Source: Temnothorax longispinosus (taxonomy: Eukaryota; Arthropoda; Insecta; Hymenoptera; Formicidae). Taken from it: a stretch of 64,000 bases of DNA. The notes under the pieces are model-generated. The model saw only the letters and a program-made list of their open reading frames with translations, was not told the origin of the DNA and made no database searches. The DNA lies in NCBI RefSeq assembly GCF_030848805.1, contig NC_092362.1, positions 18,707,642 through 18,771,641 of the forward strand. The letters are read 5' to 3'. Below are positions 52,986 to 64,000 of this stretch, piece after piece. Position 1 is the first letter of the stretch, and each line of letters opens with the position of its first letter. Both the position numbers and the translations under genes were made by a program.

Positions 52986-53485
52986 NNNNNNNNNNNNNNN
53001 NNNNNNNNNNNNNNNNNNNNNNNNNNNNNNNNNNNNNNNNNNNNNNNNNNNNNNNNNNNNNNNNNNNNNNNNNNNNNNNNNNNNNNNNNNNNNNNNNNNN
53101 NNNNNNNNNNNNNNNNNNNNNNNNNNNNNNNNNNNNNNNNNNNNNNNNNNNNNNNNNNNNNNNNNNNNNNNNNNNNNNNNNNNNNNNNNNNNNNNNNNNN
53201 NNNNNNNNNNNNNNNNNNNNNNNNNNNNNNNNNNNNNNNNNNNNNNNNNNNNNNNNNNNNNNNNNNNNNNNNNNNNNNNNNNNNNNNNNNNNNNNNNNNN
53301 NNNNNNNNNNNNNNNNNNNNNNNNNNNNNNNNNNNNNNNNNNNNNNNNNNNNNNNNNNNNNNNNNNNNNNNNNNNNNNNNNNNNNNNNNNNNNNNNNNNN
53401 NNNNNNNNNNNNNNNNNNNNNNNNNNNNNNNNNNNNNNNNNNNNNNNNNNNNNNNNNNNNNNNNNNNNNNNNNNNNNNNNNNNNN
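52986..53485. other. Assembly gap, 500 N
   Basis: A run of exactly 500 N; the round number suggests a scaffold gap of arbitrary or estimated length. It begins 163 bp after the hairpin. Frames reported across it are meaningless. Confidence 0.99.
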
Positions 53486-54223
53486 ATTGATTGCCGATAT
53501 GCACTAGAGACAGTAATTAACCGCTTATTACATCGGTGTTAATTTATGCAGACATAAAAAGTTTAATTCTCTTGTGACATTATTTTCCGATATTATCAAT
53601 ATTGGAATATAAATTATATTTGGAACAACATTAAGTATGCGCCAGGAAAATTTTAACAATGCGAAATTACGATTTCCGATTACAATCGGAATTTATTAAT
53701 GTACGATGCATCAATAGGGACGCGTTTCTCTAATAAGCATGACAGATATTATTATGCAAACGAATGGAGACATATTTTCAGCGATAAATTGTTGTATCGA
53801 ACGCATAATAATGTTTAGCTGCAATTTATATTTAAAGCTAATATCGTTCATTTAAATGGACGACCAAATATGATTTTATTAAACCTTATATCAATGCGTA
53901 AAAAAGGTCGGTGGATACGGGTTTTAATGAAACGATTTTTAATGAAACAATATCTTTATTGACATCAATGTATTAATTGAAACGTCTGTTAAACAAGAAT
54001 TGATGAACATGTTTTACAAGAAACGTACTAAAATAAGTATTATCAATTTTAATGTCTAATTTCTTTTCTTTTGCATAAGCGTTTATAAATATTTTCGATT
54101 TGAATTACCTGTGAAATAGATATTTAACTTACTAATATATTTATAAATAATAAATTAAATTAAGTTAAATTAATTTTAATTTATAGATATTAATATTAAA
54201 TTAAATTAAACGACATATATTTT

Positions 54224-54246
54224 GATTATTATTATTATTATTATTA
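54224..54246. repeat. (TTA)n run
   Basis: About seven ATT units, seen directly, preceded by a TTAAA-rich patch from about 54150. Confidence 0.9.
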
Positions 54247-54407
54247 TCATTATAATTAACATAAAATCTTGATTCAGTAAATTAAATATTAAAGTTAAAT
54301 AATTTTTAAACACATCACAATTATATTCACTATTTCTTTTAACTAGCCGTTCCAATTGAATTTTGCACAACACCTTTGAATCTGATTTGTTAATATTTTT
54401 CTCTTAG

Positions 54408-54649
54408 GTTGTGCCACCGCCAGGAACCGTCACGTCGTCGCACACGCGCTCTCTTTCAGCACGTAGACGCACTCTCGAGTGCACTCCAGCTTCGGGATTG
54501 ACGGTACATCCTGCGACAGGAAGCGGTGCCACATCACCGAGGCGAGTCGGCTCCTTTCGACGAAGCGGCGGATCCAGCGATCGACCGCCTCTTATGTTCT
54601 GCCGTCGTAGACCATCCTGGCCGGAGGTCGACATACAGGCTACTTCCGG
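54408..54649 (+). CDS. Second coding exon, Arg/Ser/Pro-rich, continuing the unidentified protein
   Basis: Acceptor TTTTTCTCTTAG|GTTGTG and donor TCCGG|GTAAGT bound 242 bp. This gives 80 codons (residues 67-146) plus two bases, leaving phase 2. Composition is far more GC-rich than the flanking introns. Features in order: VVPPPG (67-72), LSARRRTLE (82-90), ATSPRR (107-112), SFRRSGGSSDR (115-125) and CRRRPSWPEVDIQ (131-143). Thr88 (RRRT) and Ser136 (RRPS) fit PKA-type consensus; Ser109 is followed by Pro. The segment PPLMFCRRRPSWPEVDIQ is the least repetitive and looks like a conserved short linear motif. No globular domain is present yet, and the remaining exons lie outside the window. The minus-strand ORFs over this exon are shadows. 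Confidence 0.7.
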
Positions 54650-55107
54650 GTAAGTACTTTGAATAACGAGCGCGCATCTCCCAGCGCGGAAGAAGTGTCG
54701 TATTTCCGAGACATATTCCAAATACATACATGACTGCATATGGATTGTCATAAATTTTAAATTAAGTAAAATAAGAAACGATGTTCACAATAACATAAAT
54801 CTATAACTGTCAAAAGTGAAATTATATATAAATGAGATAATAATGGAACGTTATTAATAATCGCAACGCTGGATAATAAACTTATATAAAAATTAACGTA
54901 ATACATTATACATAAATAATATACTTGATACAAATATTTCGAAATATAGAAGTTTTGAAACAGAATATATTTAATTTAACTATAACGAATGATCTTAATG
55001 ACAATATATCTTAATGACAATGTATTCAATTAATAAGTCAAATTTAAGCTATTAATTGATTACATCGTTATTATATAGAACTATATTGTTATTTTATATA
55101 TCGTTAA

Positions 55108-55256
55108 GCCGTGATCAGACTACGGATTGGGATTGAGATTGGATTGAAATTTGACCAATTAGAGAATAGTTCTTTAAACTTGAAGTTAGTTTTCTTTATT
55201 CTGATTGATTAAATTTCAATCCAATCTCAATCCCAATCCGTAGTCTGATCACGGCT
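55108..55256. mobile_element. MITE with TTA target duplication, PIF/Harbinger-like
   Basis: Terminal inverted repeats of about 47 bp appear perfect by eye. The left begins AGCCGTGATCAGACTACGGA and runs through GGGATTGAGATTGGATTG to AAATTT; the right is its exact reverse complement, ending GATCACGGCT. Both sides are flanked by TTA (55105-55107 and 55257-55259). A 3-bp TWA/TTA duplication is the hallmark of PIF/Harbinger elements. At 149 bp and with no ORF it is nonautonomous. The perfect repeats suggest recent insertion into this intron. Confidence 0.88.
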
Positions 55257-55638
55257 TTATTAGGAAGACAAACGCAATTCCCGTGACTTTATCAAATTAG
55301 CAACATTTACGAAGTTAGATATAAATAGAAATGGTATTTCGAAGGAAGCTTATTTTTCGTCGCCAACGCACGAGCATCCCTTATGCACGCTCTATAATTT
55401 CGTTTAATTGCTCGTCGAATTCTCACGAATATCTCCGAGATTCTCTTCGCACAATTTCAAATGTCTCAATCGGATTTCCAGTAAGACACTGCCTCTGTTG
55501 CGTGAGCTAGCCATTCAACGCTTTAATCCGGTTACGCTGGCGCTGTGCGCTAAGCTTTCCAGTTAACAACGTTCTCTCTCATCCCCATTGCAGCTTCTAT
55601 CGGAGAACGCTTTAGAGCGAGTCGCATGAGACTTTTCG

Positions 55639-55702
55639 AGACACACACACACACACGCGCGCGCTCTCTCCCTCTCTCTCTCTCTACCTTTCCCTCTCTC
55701 TT
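55639..55702. repeat. Compound (AC)n(GC)n(CT)n repeat
   Basis: ACACAC runs into GCGCGC and then CTCTCTC with CC interruptions. Seen directly. Confidence 0.95.
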
Positions 55703-57419
55703 AAAAAGTTCCCATTACATCTGTAAATTATGACGAACTGCAACTGGAAAGACGCAGGAGAGAAGTGCAAACAATGATGGCATTTCCACCGTGGAATTTC
55801 GCGTGCATATTGCGGCGAATGCACTTTTAATAAGGTCGCCGCGATGCATCGCGACCTTTCTCTTGAGCTGCTTCGTTGCATATTCATAAGCGCAGCCGAC
55901 CATTTAGTGCGAGCTGTTAATCTCTTTTTAAAGCCTGCCTTCCCTTCTTTTCTCTAGCGCACCCTCTCAGCAAATACTTCTATCAACCTGGATTTCCTCT
56001 CGTGACGTTTTCATACGTTGCAAATTTGAGATGTTCCATGGACAGAATTGCAATGACTTGATTTTCATTTCAACAACGCGATATCTGTAAGCTGATAGGC
56101 TAATATGCGGTAATAGCAAACGTTAATTTTGTTTTTGCATACTTTTGCAATGTGCTTAAGAGAGATGCATGAAAAAAGGCAAAATGAATATAAAATATAT
56201 AAATCGAAACATCTTTATTTTATCAATCCTTTTTAGAAGCAAGTAAGTAATATTATCTATTTTTTGCAAAAATATTATGTGTACATCTTTGTGTATTTAT
56301 TAAATGTATATTTCTTAAATTTTTGTTATTAAAACTTTGTTATTTTAAATTAAATAGATATTAAAATGGTAAAATTTTTACAAGGTTACAAATACATTTT
56401 AGAAAACCATTTTACTTTAAATTTTATAAGAAGTTTGACAGATTTGTTTTACTGTATAACAATATTTGTGATTAACGCAACTGGATACGTATATAAAATG
56501 TAATATTCGTGAAAATTATTAAGTATACACCATACGCATCGATGATTACACAAATAAAATATTCTCTTATCTCGGCAGGTTTACGATTTATGCAAGGTCT
56601 ATTATCACAGTCGGTCCCGGGAAAGAACAAGCACAAGAATAATAAACATCTTAACTCTTGTTCTCTCCTTTGAACTTTATAAGTACACGACAAGCTTCCA
56701 CGTTTCTACTGCAACAAAGGCGCAGTAAAGTTGACCTAAAGTACGCTCGTGTTCTTTCGCGCAAGTTTGCATTGTATGTGTTCATATACCATATTTTCTC
56801 GAGACATGTTCGCGTACTCCGACATGTTGCAAGAATATTAGAGTTGATTCTGTACAAGTAGGAAAACTCATGATTATGTGGCATTTAACAAGAAAAAACA
56901 TTGGTCCATGATATTTACCTGAAATAAATATAGTCAGTTGTATTTATCATGAGATAAATTAGAGAAAAATGTACTAAAAGAAATTCATGACATTTTCCCG
57001 AAATTATCTTGTCAAAAAGACAATTAGCTAATTATCATTAAGTTGGTATTTAGTTAGTATTTTATATCTCTATTTGTGATGAATATTATAACATTTGATG
57101 TAATAAAGCACATACTATATATATATATATATGAATTAGATCAACCTCTAGAAATAGATAAAGTTTTAAATCATCTCGATCAGTATTTAAGAACGGCTGT
57201 GTGAATATATAATAAATGTAGTATATTTCTAATTTTGCTTAAATCTGTATGTTTTTAATTATTTAAAGTTATCGAATATAACTTTTATTTTTTAAATAAG
57301 ATGTTTATTATTCGTGCTTTTATTTATTATGATCGCTCTTAGATGTTATAGGATTATATATAAAATAAAGGCGTCGTTGTTCGATATCATAGTTTTAGCA
57401 ATAAAAGCTATCTGTGCAA

Positions 57420-58110
57420 TTAAAATTCATATGCTCGCATAAAATACAGTGACAGGCTAAGACCCTCGTGAAACGTTCCGGGACATTTTTCCGATTTTAC
57501 ATTTAATATTCAAATAAACCTTTTTCTGTCAAAGCTTTGTGTGCTATCATAGTCTGATTCTCATCCAAATTTAATTCGTATGAATATCTCTCATCTTTTT
57601 TTGCAGAATCACGTTTATTAATTGTCCCGCCAGTTTGCACGATGAATAATTGAAGTTTCACGAATGTTGCAGAACTAAATCTTATCAAGAGGTGAATTTA
57701 TGAGGAGGAAAATTCGATTTATTCGCTTCGATAAATATTTTCAAACCCGTTCAGGCCCGTCACCATGAAAATAACGTTCTCAACGTTATAAGCCGAAAAA
57801 AAATTTCAGCAATTTTCAAAGCGATCAATGAAAAGAACCTGTCGTTTGTCCTAAATCCGAGAACCCATCCTTTCCGTCAAAGGGAAGAGACATATCGAGG
57901 TCTGGCCATTCGATGACCTCAATTCATGGAAGCCGCCGTAATCAAAGGCTGCTATCCTTCCTGCATGACATCCTTTGTACAAGCGTTCTAGAAGTCGGGA
58001 ATCCCACGAAACTGACTTTAGATCAACAAAAGCTACTCGCCGTTTATCGAATTCCAGAGCTGTTCATCCTGCACGGGATGACGAGCTAGATATTCTTATA
58101 TCGATATGTT
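57420..58110. promoter_or_regulatory. GC-richer intronic islet, possible enhancer
   Basis: Balanced-composition sequence lies between AT-rich flanks, most marked at 57820-58090 (GGTCTGGCCATTCGATGACC, GGAAGCCGCCGTAATC). No open frame with splice sites. Intronic islets of this kind in large insect genes are often regulatory; here it is inference from composition only. Confidence 0.18.
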
Positions 58111-61100
58111 ATAACGGTTTGCAAATCGCCCTGCTGTAAAAACGGAAATCGATAATATTGTACATCGCAACGATACGAAATGAAAACACGTAAAAATTAA
58201 TGGCATACTTTAATAATAATGATTTTTAAGTAAAATTAATAAACACTCGACTCCCCTGAATAAAACCGTAAGATTTCGTTAGAGTATAAAATTTCGATAG
58301 CATAAAATATTTGTTAATGCAAGTTCTCGATGCAGCACCGTTCTTCCGTTGATCAACACCTGACGAATTTCTTATCTGTAACACGCGAAACTTCATACTT
58401 GATGAAGCTGAAAGCTGTCACGAAGTGATAAATGTCCTGCCGTAACAAGAGAGACGCCTTCCCAATGGGATATCTTACATGTACAAGCAGCGAATCTTAA
58501 CTCAGACACGCTTTGACAAAGAGACAAACCGAAGACCTTAGAGTGACCTATTTTCAGGGAAAAATGAAGAAGGATCTGTTCATATCCGCGACTTCCTTTT
58601 TACGTTTATTTCCTGATAATTACAGAAGGAAGTATTGTAAGAATAACGCTTTAATTTTCTTAATCTTATTCTATATAGACTGTGAGAGAAGTATTTAACT
58701 CATTTAAAAGTTATGTTTCTATCTATTTGAAGATAAATACAATTTTTATTGGCACGTAAAAATCACTGGAAGCTAACAATCACTCTCATGTATACAAATT
58801 AAAATACTGGCTCAATCACTTAGTAGTTACTCCTCGGATTATTCTAACGGAGAATCACCCTTCGCTTTAGATAAAATGGCGATGTCTCCCCTAGCGAGAC
58901 ATCTCACTCGAGACTGGCAAATGAAGTTAGACACAGCAGGTGTAACTTAATCAACGTTGACGACGTTGACGAGAAACCCGCATGAAGGAAGGAAATAAAC
59001 AATGGAAAGTTCATTACTTTGTAATGAAAGCTGACACCAGTCCTGTTTTAGTGACATAACATTCCGTGCTTCCTTGCGAAACTTTCTTTGAAATATGGAA
59101 GTACGAGACATGCATTATAACGCACGATGTGCGAGAAACATGTGCCACTGTTAGTACCCCGCTTTACTTGCATTTAATCTTTCTTTAACAGGAATTTAAC
59201 CCACGACTTAGAGAGATCATTTAGTGAGCGGCCAATATCATATTTCATTGTGTATGCAGGAAGTATTCCATGCTGGCTCCACAGTCTTCATATTCTTCAC
59301 TCCATTAATTTTACTTTCCAAGATTTGGATCCTTATCCTGTTATGTTAAGTTCATATCTGACATTTATTGCATTTGTGTCTCGATTTCAATAAGTAAAAA
59401 TACTAAAAAAATTTTTTTAAGATGCATTACATATAAGTACTAAAAGGATCTTTATTCCTGATAATGAAACTATTTAAGAATATTATATAATAAATGTCCA
59501 ATATAAATCTAATATAAATTTTAAGTTTTATTATGATATCAAGATCGAAATTGAATAATTAAAGTAAGTGTATTAATGTTTATAATTAATAGAAAGTTTT
59601 ATTTTTTATTTGTAAAAAAATTCTTAAAATTTATACTCATAAAATGAGTTTTACGAATAAGATTCTTGTTTGTGTTTTTAAACGCTTGGATTATAATATT
59701 TTCAAATTTGAAGTTGAAGCCCCCTATCTTGACTAGATTCACGTGCTTTTTACTGAATATTTAAATTCTTTTCCAAATTTTAGAACATTTGTGGTTTGCC
59801 CTTTCAGTTGAAAGTATTATTCCGAGTATTATTCGGTAACTCTTAGTTCGTAAAAGCTGCAATAGAACTAAATTTACCGGAGTTATTCGCATACTTGAAA
59901 ATATCCAAGCAAACAACGAAAAAAATAACAAATCAGTTTAAGCGAATTCAAGCGTAACGGAGGATGTTGCACGAATCGCAGAATAGTTTCCCCTACAATG
60001 ATTGTATCACTGTGATAGCTTTTACAAAGAGAATGTGCGCTCAGGGATATACAAATCTGCTTGTTATTGCAGAGAATGTTGTTCTCTGCTATGGTAACGT
60101 CTGACATTTTCTTAAGAGGGACTGTTTCTCTCAAAGGAGGTCACGGAAAATAAAGTTCACTTATTAAGTTTTTTTTGCAGAGCTCGAATTGATGTAATTC
60201 AAACGGTGTGTTCTAAACTTTAGAAGGGAGGTTTTAACTTTCGAACTTCTTATTAGGACTCAGTCTGCCCAGTAAAATATATATTTGCTCATTTTACAAG
60301 AATTATCGTGTGATTTAAGATATTTATATGAAAGTATGCTTTCCCATCATAGAAATTATTTAACTATTTCTTGCTGCAGTTACCTAAAAGTTGAAAATTC
60401 TTAAGACTCTAACGAATACATTTTTACTTTAATCAATATAAAAAACAAACAGACAAACAGAAATTTATATCTTAAAAATGTTCTAATTTTTTAGAAATCT
60501 TTTAAATAATATCCACATTTTATGTTTTTTTTTTAAGTATATATATTGAATGGATATAATAAAATTTACATAATTATATTTTTTTAAGTATTAAATGGAT
60601 TAATAACTTAGAATTATCTTAAGATTTACCACTTCTTTAATACGCAAAAAAAACATATATCAATAGTAAAAACTTGTTTTTTAAGCAAGATTTAATTGAG
60701 TTGTTTCTAGCGAGATAACTCAACAATTTTACCGTTCCATGAGAATCTTTTGATAAAACGATAGGATTTTGAAAGGAAAATAAAAATTGCAAATTTACGA
60801 GCGACGTAAGAGCGTCGATGTGCGTTAGTGTTTTTTGCAGACGCAAACTTTTACTTATCGCTTTTCTATTCGCTACTCGATCGTAAACAAGTTTGTAAAC
60901 ACCTTTACTAGAGATCGAGCTTTATCTAATTGTGCTCGCGAGTGTGCGTCTATGTCTATCGATTTGTTCGAGAACACAGGTGTACGTAGGCTGATACAAT
61001 GTTCCTCTCGCTCAATCGACAATTTCTTGCGTCAACTATTCGATTAGTCTGACATTTCAATTAATGTTGCATTAGCTGTCCCAATTAATCGTTTACGTTA

Positions 61101-61897
61101 TCATTTAATAATAATATATTTTTTTAATCTGCGAGATAATTTTGAAAGACGAGAGCACGTGTGATTTTCTTTAATGAAAAGTGTTAAAAATAAATTGGAA
61201 TTTATATATAATTATATTTTCAATACAAAATGAGCATATTGGGATGTTCGTTGATGTTCGTTGATGCATTCCATTATCATAATACGAGTAGCAGCGGTTG
61301 TAAAGTGCTTTTTATCCGTGATCAATATAGAGAGAGTATTAACGCCAAATTACCGTGCGTTTTGAAACTAATTTTCGACAATGTGTAAATAACATTCAAT
61401 TAATTAAACTTTGTTAAATGTTACGCAACGAGCGAATCGTGATGCATTAAAGTTCTCATTGTTTCCGCAAATTGTCTATTACACTTTCTGATATCAATTT
61501 TAATAATATATGACGCATATCACAACTTTATTATAGACTCGTCCGATATATATTTTAACAAAAAAATGTCTTTCCTTTCTTTGTTACGCGAGAAACGGTC
61601 GCCACGATACATATTCGGCAAACATATACCGAACATAATAACACAATAACATTCTAAGAACGAACAAACGTAAACGCCACAAAGGTGCACCTATTGAGTG
61701 GAATGCTTTTACATATTCTTCTCTCGTGTACGCTTTGGAAGAGACTGTCACATTTTGTCATGTAGAAATCGAGTCTCGCATGACCGCATTTCCTTAACTT
61801 CGTTTTACGTATGTCTTTGTCGTCCGGTTTCCTACTTATCTCCATTTTGACATGTAGAAACCGTATTGGTAATGCATTGTCCGAATTGGCAGCACGA

Positions 61898-61945
61898 GTC
61901 AATTCGTACTGTATTGTATGTACTGTACTACAGTATTGTACATAC
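61898..61945. repeat. Short imperfect palindrome
   Basis: GTATGTACTGTACTACAG and the following TATTGTACATAC pair imperfectly with each other. Small and possibly chance. Confidence 0.5.
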
Positions 61946-64000
61946 TTCAAAGCAATTGGGTAAAGTTCTTAAGGGAATCTTTATTGAATCTTTATTGATG
62001 AAACATTGTTCATCGCTACCCGATGGCTTTTGTCGCGATCGTACAAGTTTCGTTCCCAAACGGTTCTTTAGGATCTTGAAGCTAGCAAATCGCCAAAGCA
62101 ATATTGATGCTTTTTGTTTCACCGTCAATTCGTGGTCGATCTTCCATTTTATAATTTTTCAAACTTGCAACAAAACCTTTAAAATTTATACTTTTATCAT
62201 GATATTTTAATGAAAATACTGTTGCTCGCAAATAATTGAATAAATATCTAATTCTATTTTCTTTTTTATTAAGTGGTTTTATTTGCTTTTATTTTATATA
62301 AAAGATAATTAAAAATAAATTTTGTAAATAAATTTAAGAATTTAAATATCATGTAATTAAGAAAAAATAAGAAGAAAAAATGCGAAGAAAATATTAGCTT
62401 AAACAGCATATATATAATATATATACATATATATATTTTATAATATAGATAGTGAACACAATAGAATATAGAAAAAGAGCGATTGCAATAGATAAAGAGC
62501 TTCGAAAACCAACGATAAAGATATATTTTTATTAAGAAATAATAAGTTAATTCAACATCATTAACAATTTTTTATTAGTTGAAGATATACAGACTTGAAA
62601 CAGTTTTGTGAGAAAGCTGTGTTGCAAGCAATGTTAAAGTTATAAATTTCATTGCTAATGAGGATTTACGGGGTAAGGCGAAGAAATATTGTCGATATGT
62701 TGTGGCCATAATTATTCGAAAGGTTGCTCGTAAATCGTCGAAAGCCCAAGAAAGGTGAAGATAGATATAAATGGAACGTGTTCCCATACATATTAAAAGT
62801 TTTAGTACCTTTCTTCATTGTCAAGAGGTCTTATCGAGTCACTAAAAGTCCGACAAAAACCGTAAAGATCCTTTCCGTATTAAATGTTGAATAAAAATGT
62901 TGGACTTAATTTGATAAATTTAAATACTTAAAATATCAAATTTACAAAATTTTCCCTTACATAAATTTTGTTTTTTGGATCTCTGTTCTATGTTTTCATT
63001 TTTCGTTTTTTTAATTTTATACATTATTTTCAAATTCCTTAATTTACTTCATAAATATTTTACAAATATATTCAAAGTTTCAATTATTATTTAGAAATTA
63101 TATCTTTGGATTTTTACATCTTCGATTTATAATAAGTTTTTCAGGTATTTAATCGTTGAATTTCTCTTACGCTACAAATTTTCAAATAACTATTGTGATC
63201 TTGAATCATTGACTATCGGTATTAAAAACCTTGAACTATTACGAGAGAAAGCTACTGTGCACGTTAACATGCGTCGAAGCTTTTAATGGACTCACCACTT
63301 ATTTTCTGCACCACTATTTCCGATCGATATTCGTTTATGTGAACGTCACTCTTTAACTCGCGTCATATAACTACGAGACAAGGTAAATAGAAAGAGGCAA
63401 AGTCGCAGCAGAGTCGCGAATGAAATTACAAAGGGGAAATAAAACGGCAAATAGCCGGCGGGCGTACGTAAAAGTGGAAAACGCTTGGAAATGCTCCGTA
63501 ACGGGCGCACGGAGACGACCGAAAATAGCTATCGCGATCCTGAAATGACGAATTAACTTTATGGCACGGTCACCAACGGTGTCACATAAAGAACTTTATG
63601 AAAAGGTTTCCAACTTGACCACCGTGCTTTCATCGTGGGTTTATCATCTATATACATATAATAATCTCCTGCATTATGTAGACAAAGATGCTCGTAGGAC
63701 TGCAGTAATTTCAGCAAAAAACACTCCGATACGGAAATCCGTTTTTCGAGGAGCGCTATCCTCGAAAACAAGATGAGTTCTGTAACTTTATTACCTTCCC
63801 AGACGGTCTTTTCAGTAAATATAGGTCATTTTAGGAAGATACTTATGTATGTACATATTTACTGTAAAATTGAAATAGATATCTCGGTATTCGAGCATAA
63901 ATATCTCAGTCCTTTTAAAAAAAGTGCATGCGGTATATCTGAGCCATTTATTCAAAAATTCATTTTCATTAATAATAAAGTAGATATATATTACAAATTA

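Larger units (their letters stand above)
51886..54407 (+). other. Intron 1 of the coding gene
   Basis: GT at 51886-51887 and AG at 54406-54407, phase 0. AT-rich; contains a near-perfect hairpin (52689-52822), a 500-N gap (52986-53485) and TTA/TTAAA simple repeats near 54150-54246. No additional coding exon is evident in the visible part; one could hide in the gap. Confidence 0.6.
54650..64000 (+). other. Intron 2 of the coding gene, extending beyond the window
   Basis: It opens with GGTAAGT after the second coding exon. I checked acceptor-like sites with strong pyrimidine tracts near 55593, 57605, 60179 and 60838 for a frame accepting phase 2. All meet a stop within about 15 codons, so no next exon is supported. 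Contents: a MITE (55108-55256), an AC/GC/CT repeat (55639-55702) and GC-richer islets at about 55360-55640, 57420-58110, 58820-59060 and 63240-63560. The rest is AT-rich. Confidence 0.5.

Noticed and set aside
52920..53542. ORFs of about 180-206 codons around 53 kb on both strands
   Set aside because: They consist almost entirely of the 500-N gap.
54404..54751. 115-codon minus-strand ORF over exon 2
   Set aside because: Antisense shadow of the Arg/Ser-rich exon; the + strand exon has matched acceptor, donor and phase.
55593..60838. Acceptor-like sites near 55593, 57605, 60179 and 60838 as the third coding exon
   Set aside because: In the phase required by the donor at 54650 each reads into a stop within about 15 codons.
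1..64000. tRNA, rRNA, CRISPR arrays, bacterial or viral gene clusters
   Set aside because: No B-box-like tRNA core, rRNA-like block, regularly spaced repeats or dense ORF arrangement was found on reading; known microRNAs could not be screened exhaustively by eye.

Overview
The window is AT-rich eukaryotic DNA that looks like an insect genome, most likely hymenopteran (ant, bee or wasp). This is inferred from the overall texture: A/T-rich noncoding sequence with CpG-dense islets, many short microsatellites, several small foldback or MITE-type elements with TA or TTA target duplications, GT-AG introns and a 500-N assembly gap. There is no bacterial-style gene packing, no operon, no CRISPR array, and no tRNA or rRNA that I could recognise. 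Almost all open reading frames are short chance ORFs.

The only protein-coding gene I can support lies on the + strand at the right end. A splice-acceptor-like site at 51305 opens a CpG-richer exon (about 51306-51885). It carries a 5' leader with short upstream ORFs and then an ATG at 51688 that begins 66 codons. After a 2.5-kb intron containing the N gap, a second exon (54408-54649) continues the frame for 80 codons plus two bases. The encoded 146 residues are a Ser/Thr/Arg-rich, probably disordered N-terminus with several basophilic-kinase and proline-directed phosphorylation motifs. I do not recognise the family. The rest of the gene lies beyond 64000, behind an intron longer than 9.3 kb. 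Because the coding exon seems to begin at an acceptor, the promoter should be upstream. Two candidate first-exon areas are visible: 5280-6214 (with a possible second small exon at 6516-6568), and about 20040-20266, behind a 600-bp GA-rich tract.

Layout: 1-5.2 kb is AT-rich with a local tandem duplication, a double CACGTG E-box plus TATA motif, copy A of a diverged duplication, and a foldback. 5.2-6.6 kb is a CpG-rich promoter or exon candidate. 6.6-19 kb is noncoding with copy B of the duplication and two foldback/MITE elements. 19.1-20.4 kb is a purine-rich then CpG-rich promoter-like block. 20.4-51.3 kb is noncoding, with a pogo-like MITE and scattered GC-richer islets that may be enhancers. 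51.3-64 kb is the 5' part of the gene, its introns holding a near-perfect hairpin and a Harbinger-like MITE. I see no convincing novel multi-gene system. The most interesting leads are the intronic hairpin, the old asymmetrically decayed duplication, and the unplaced distal promoter.
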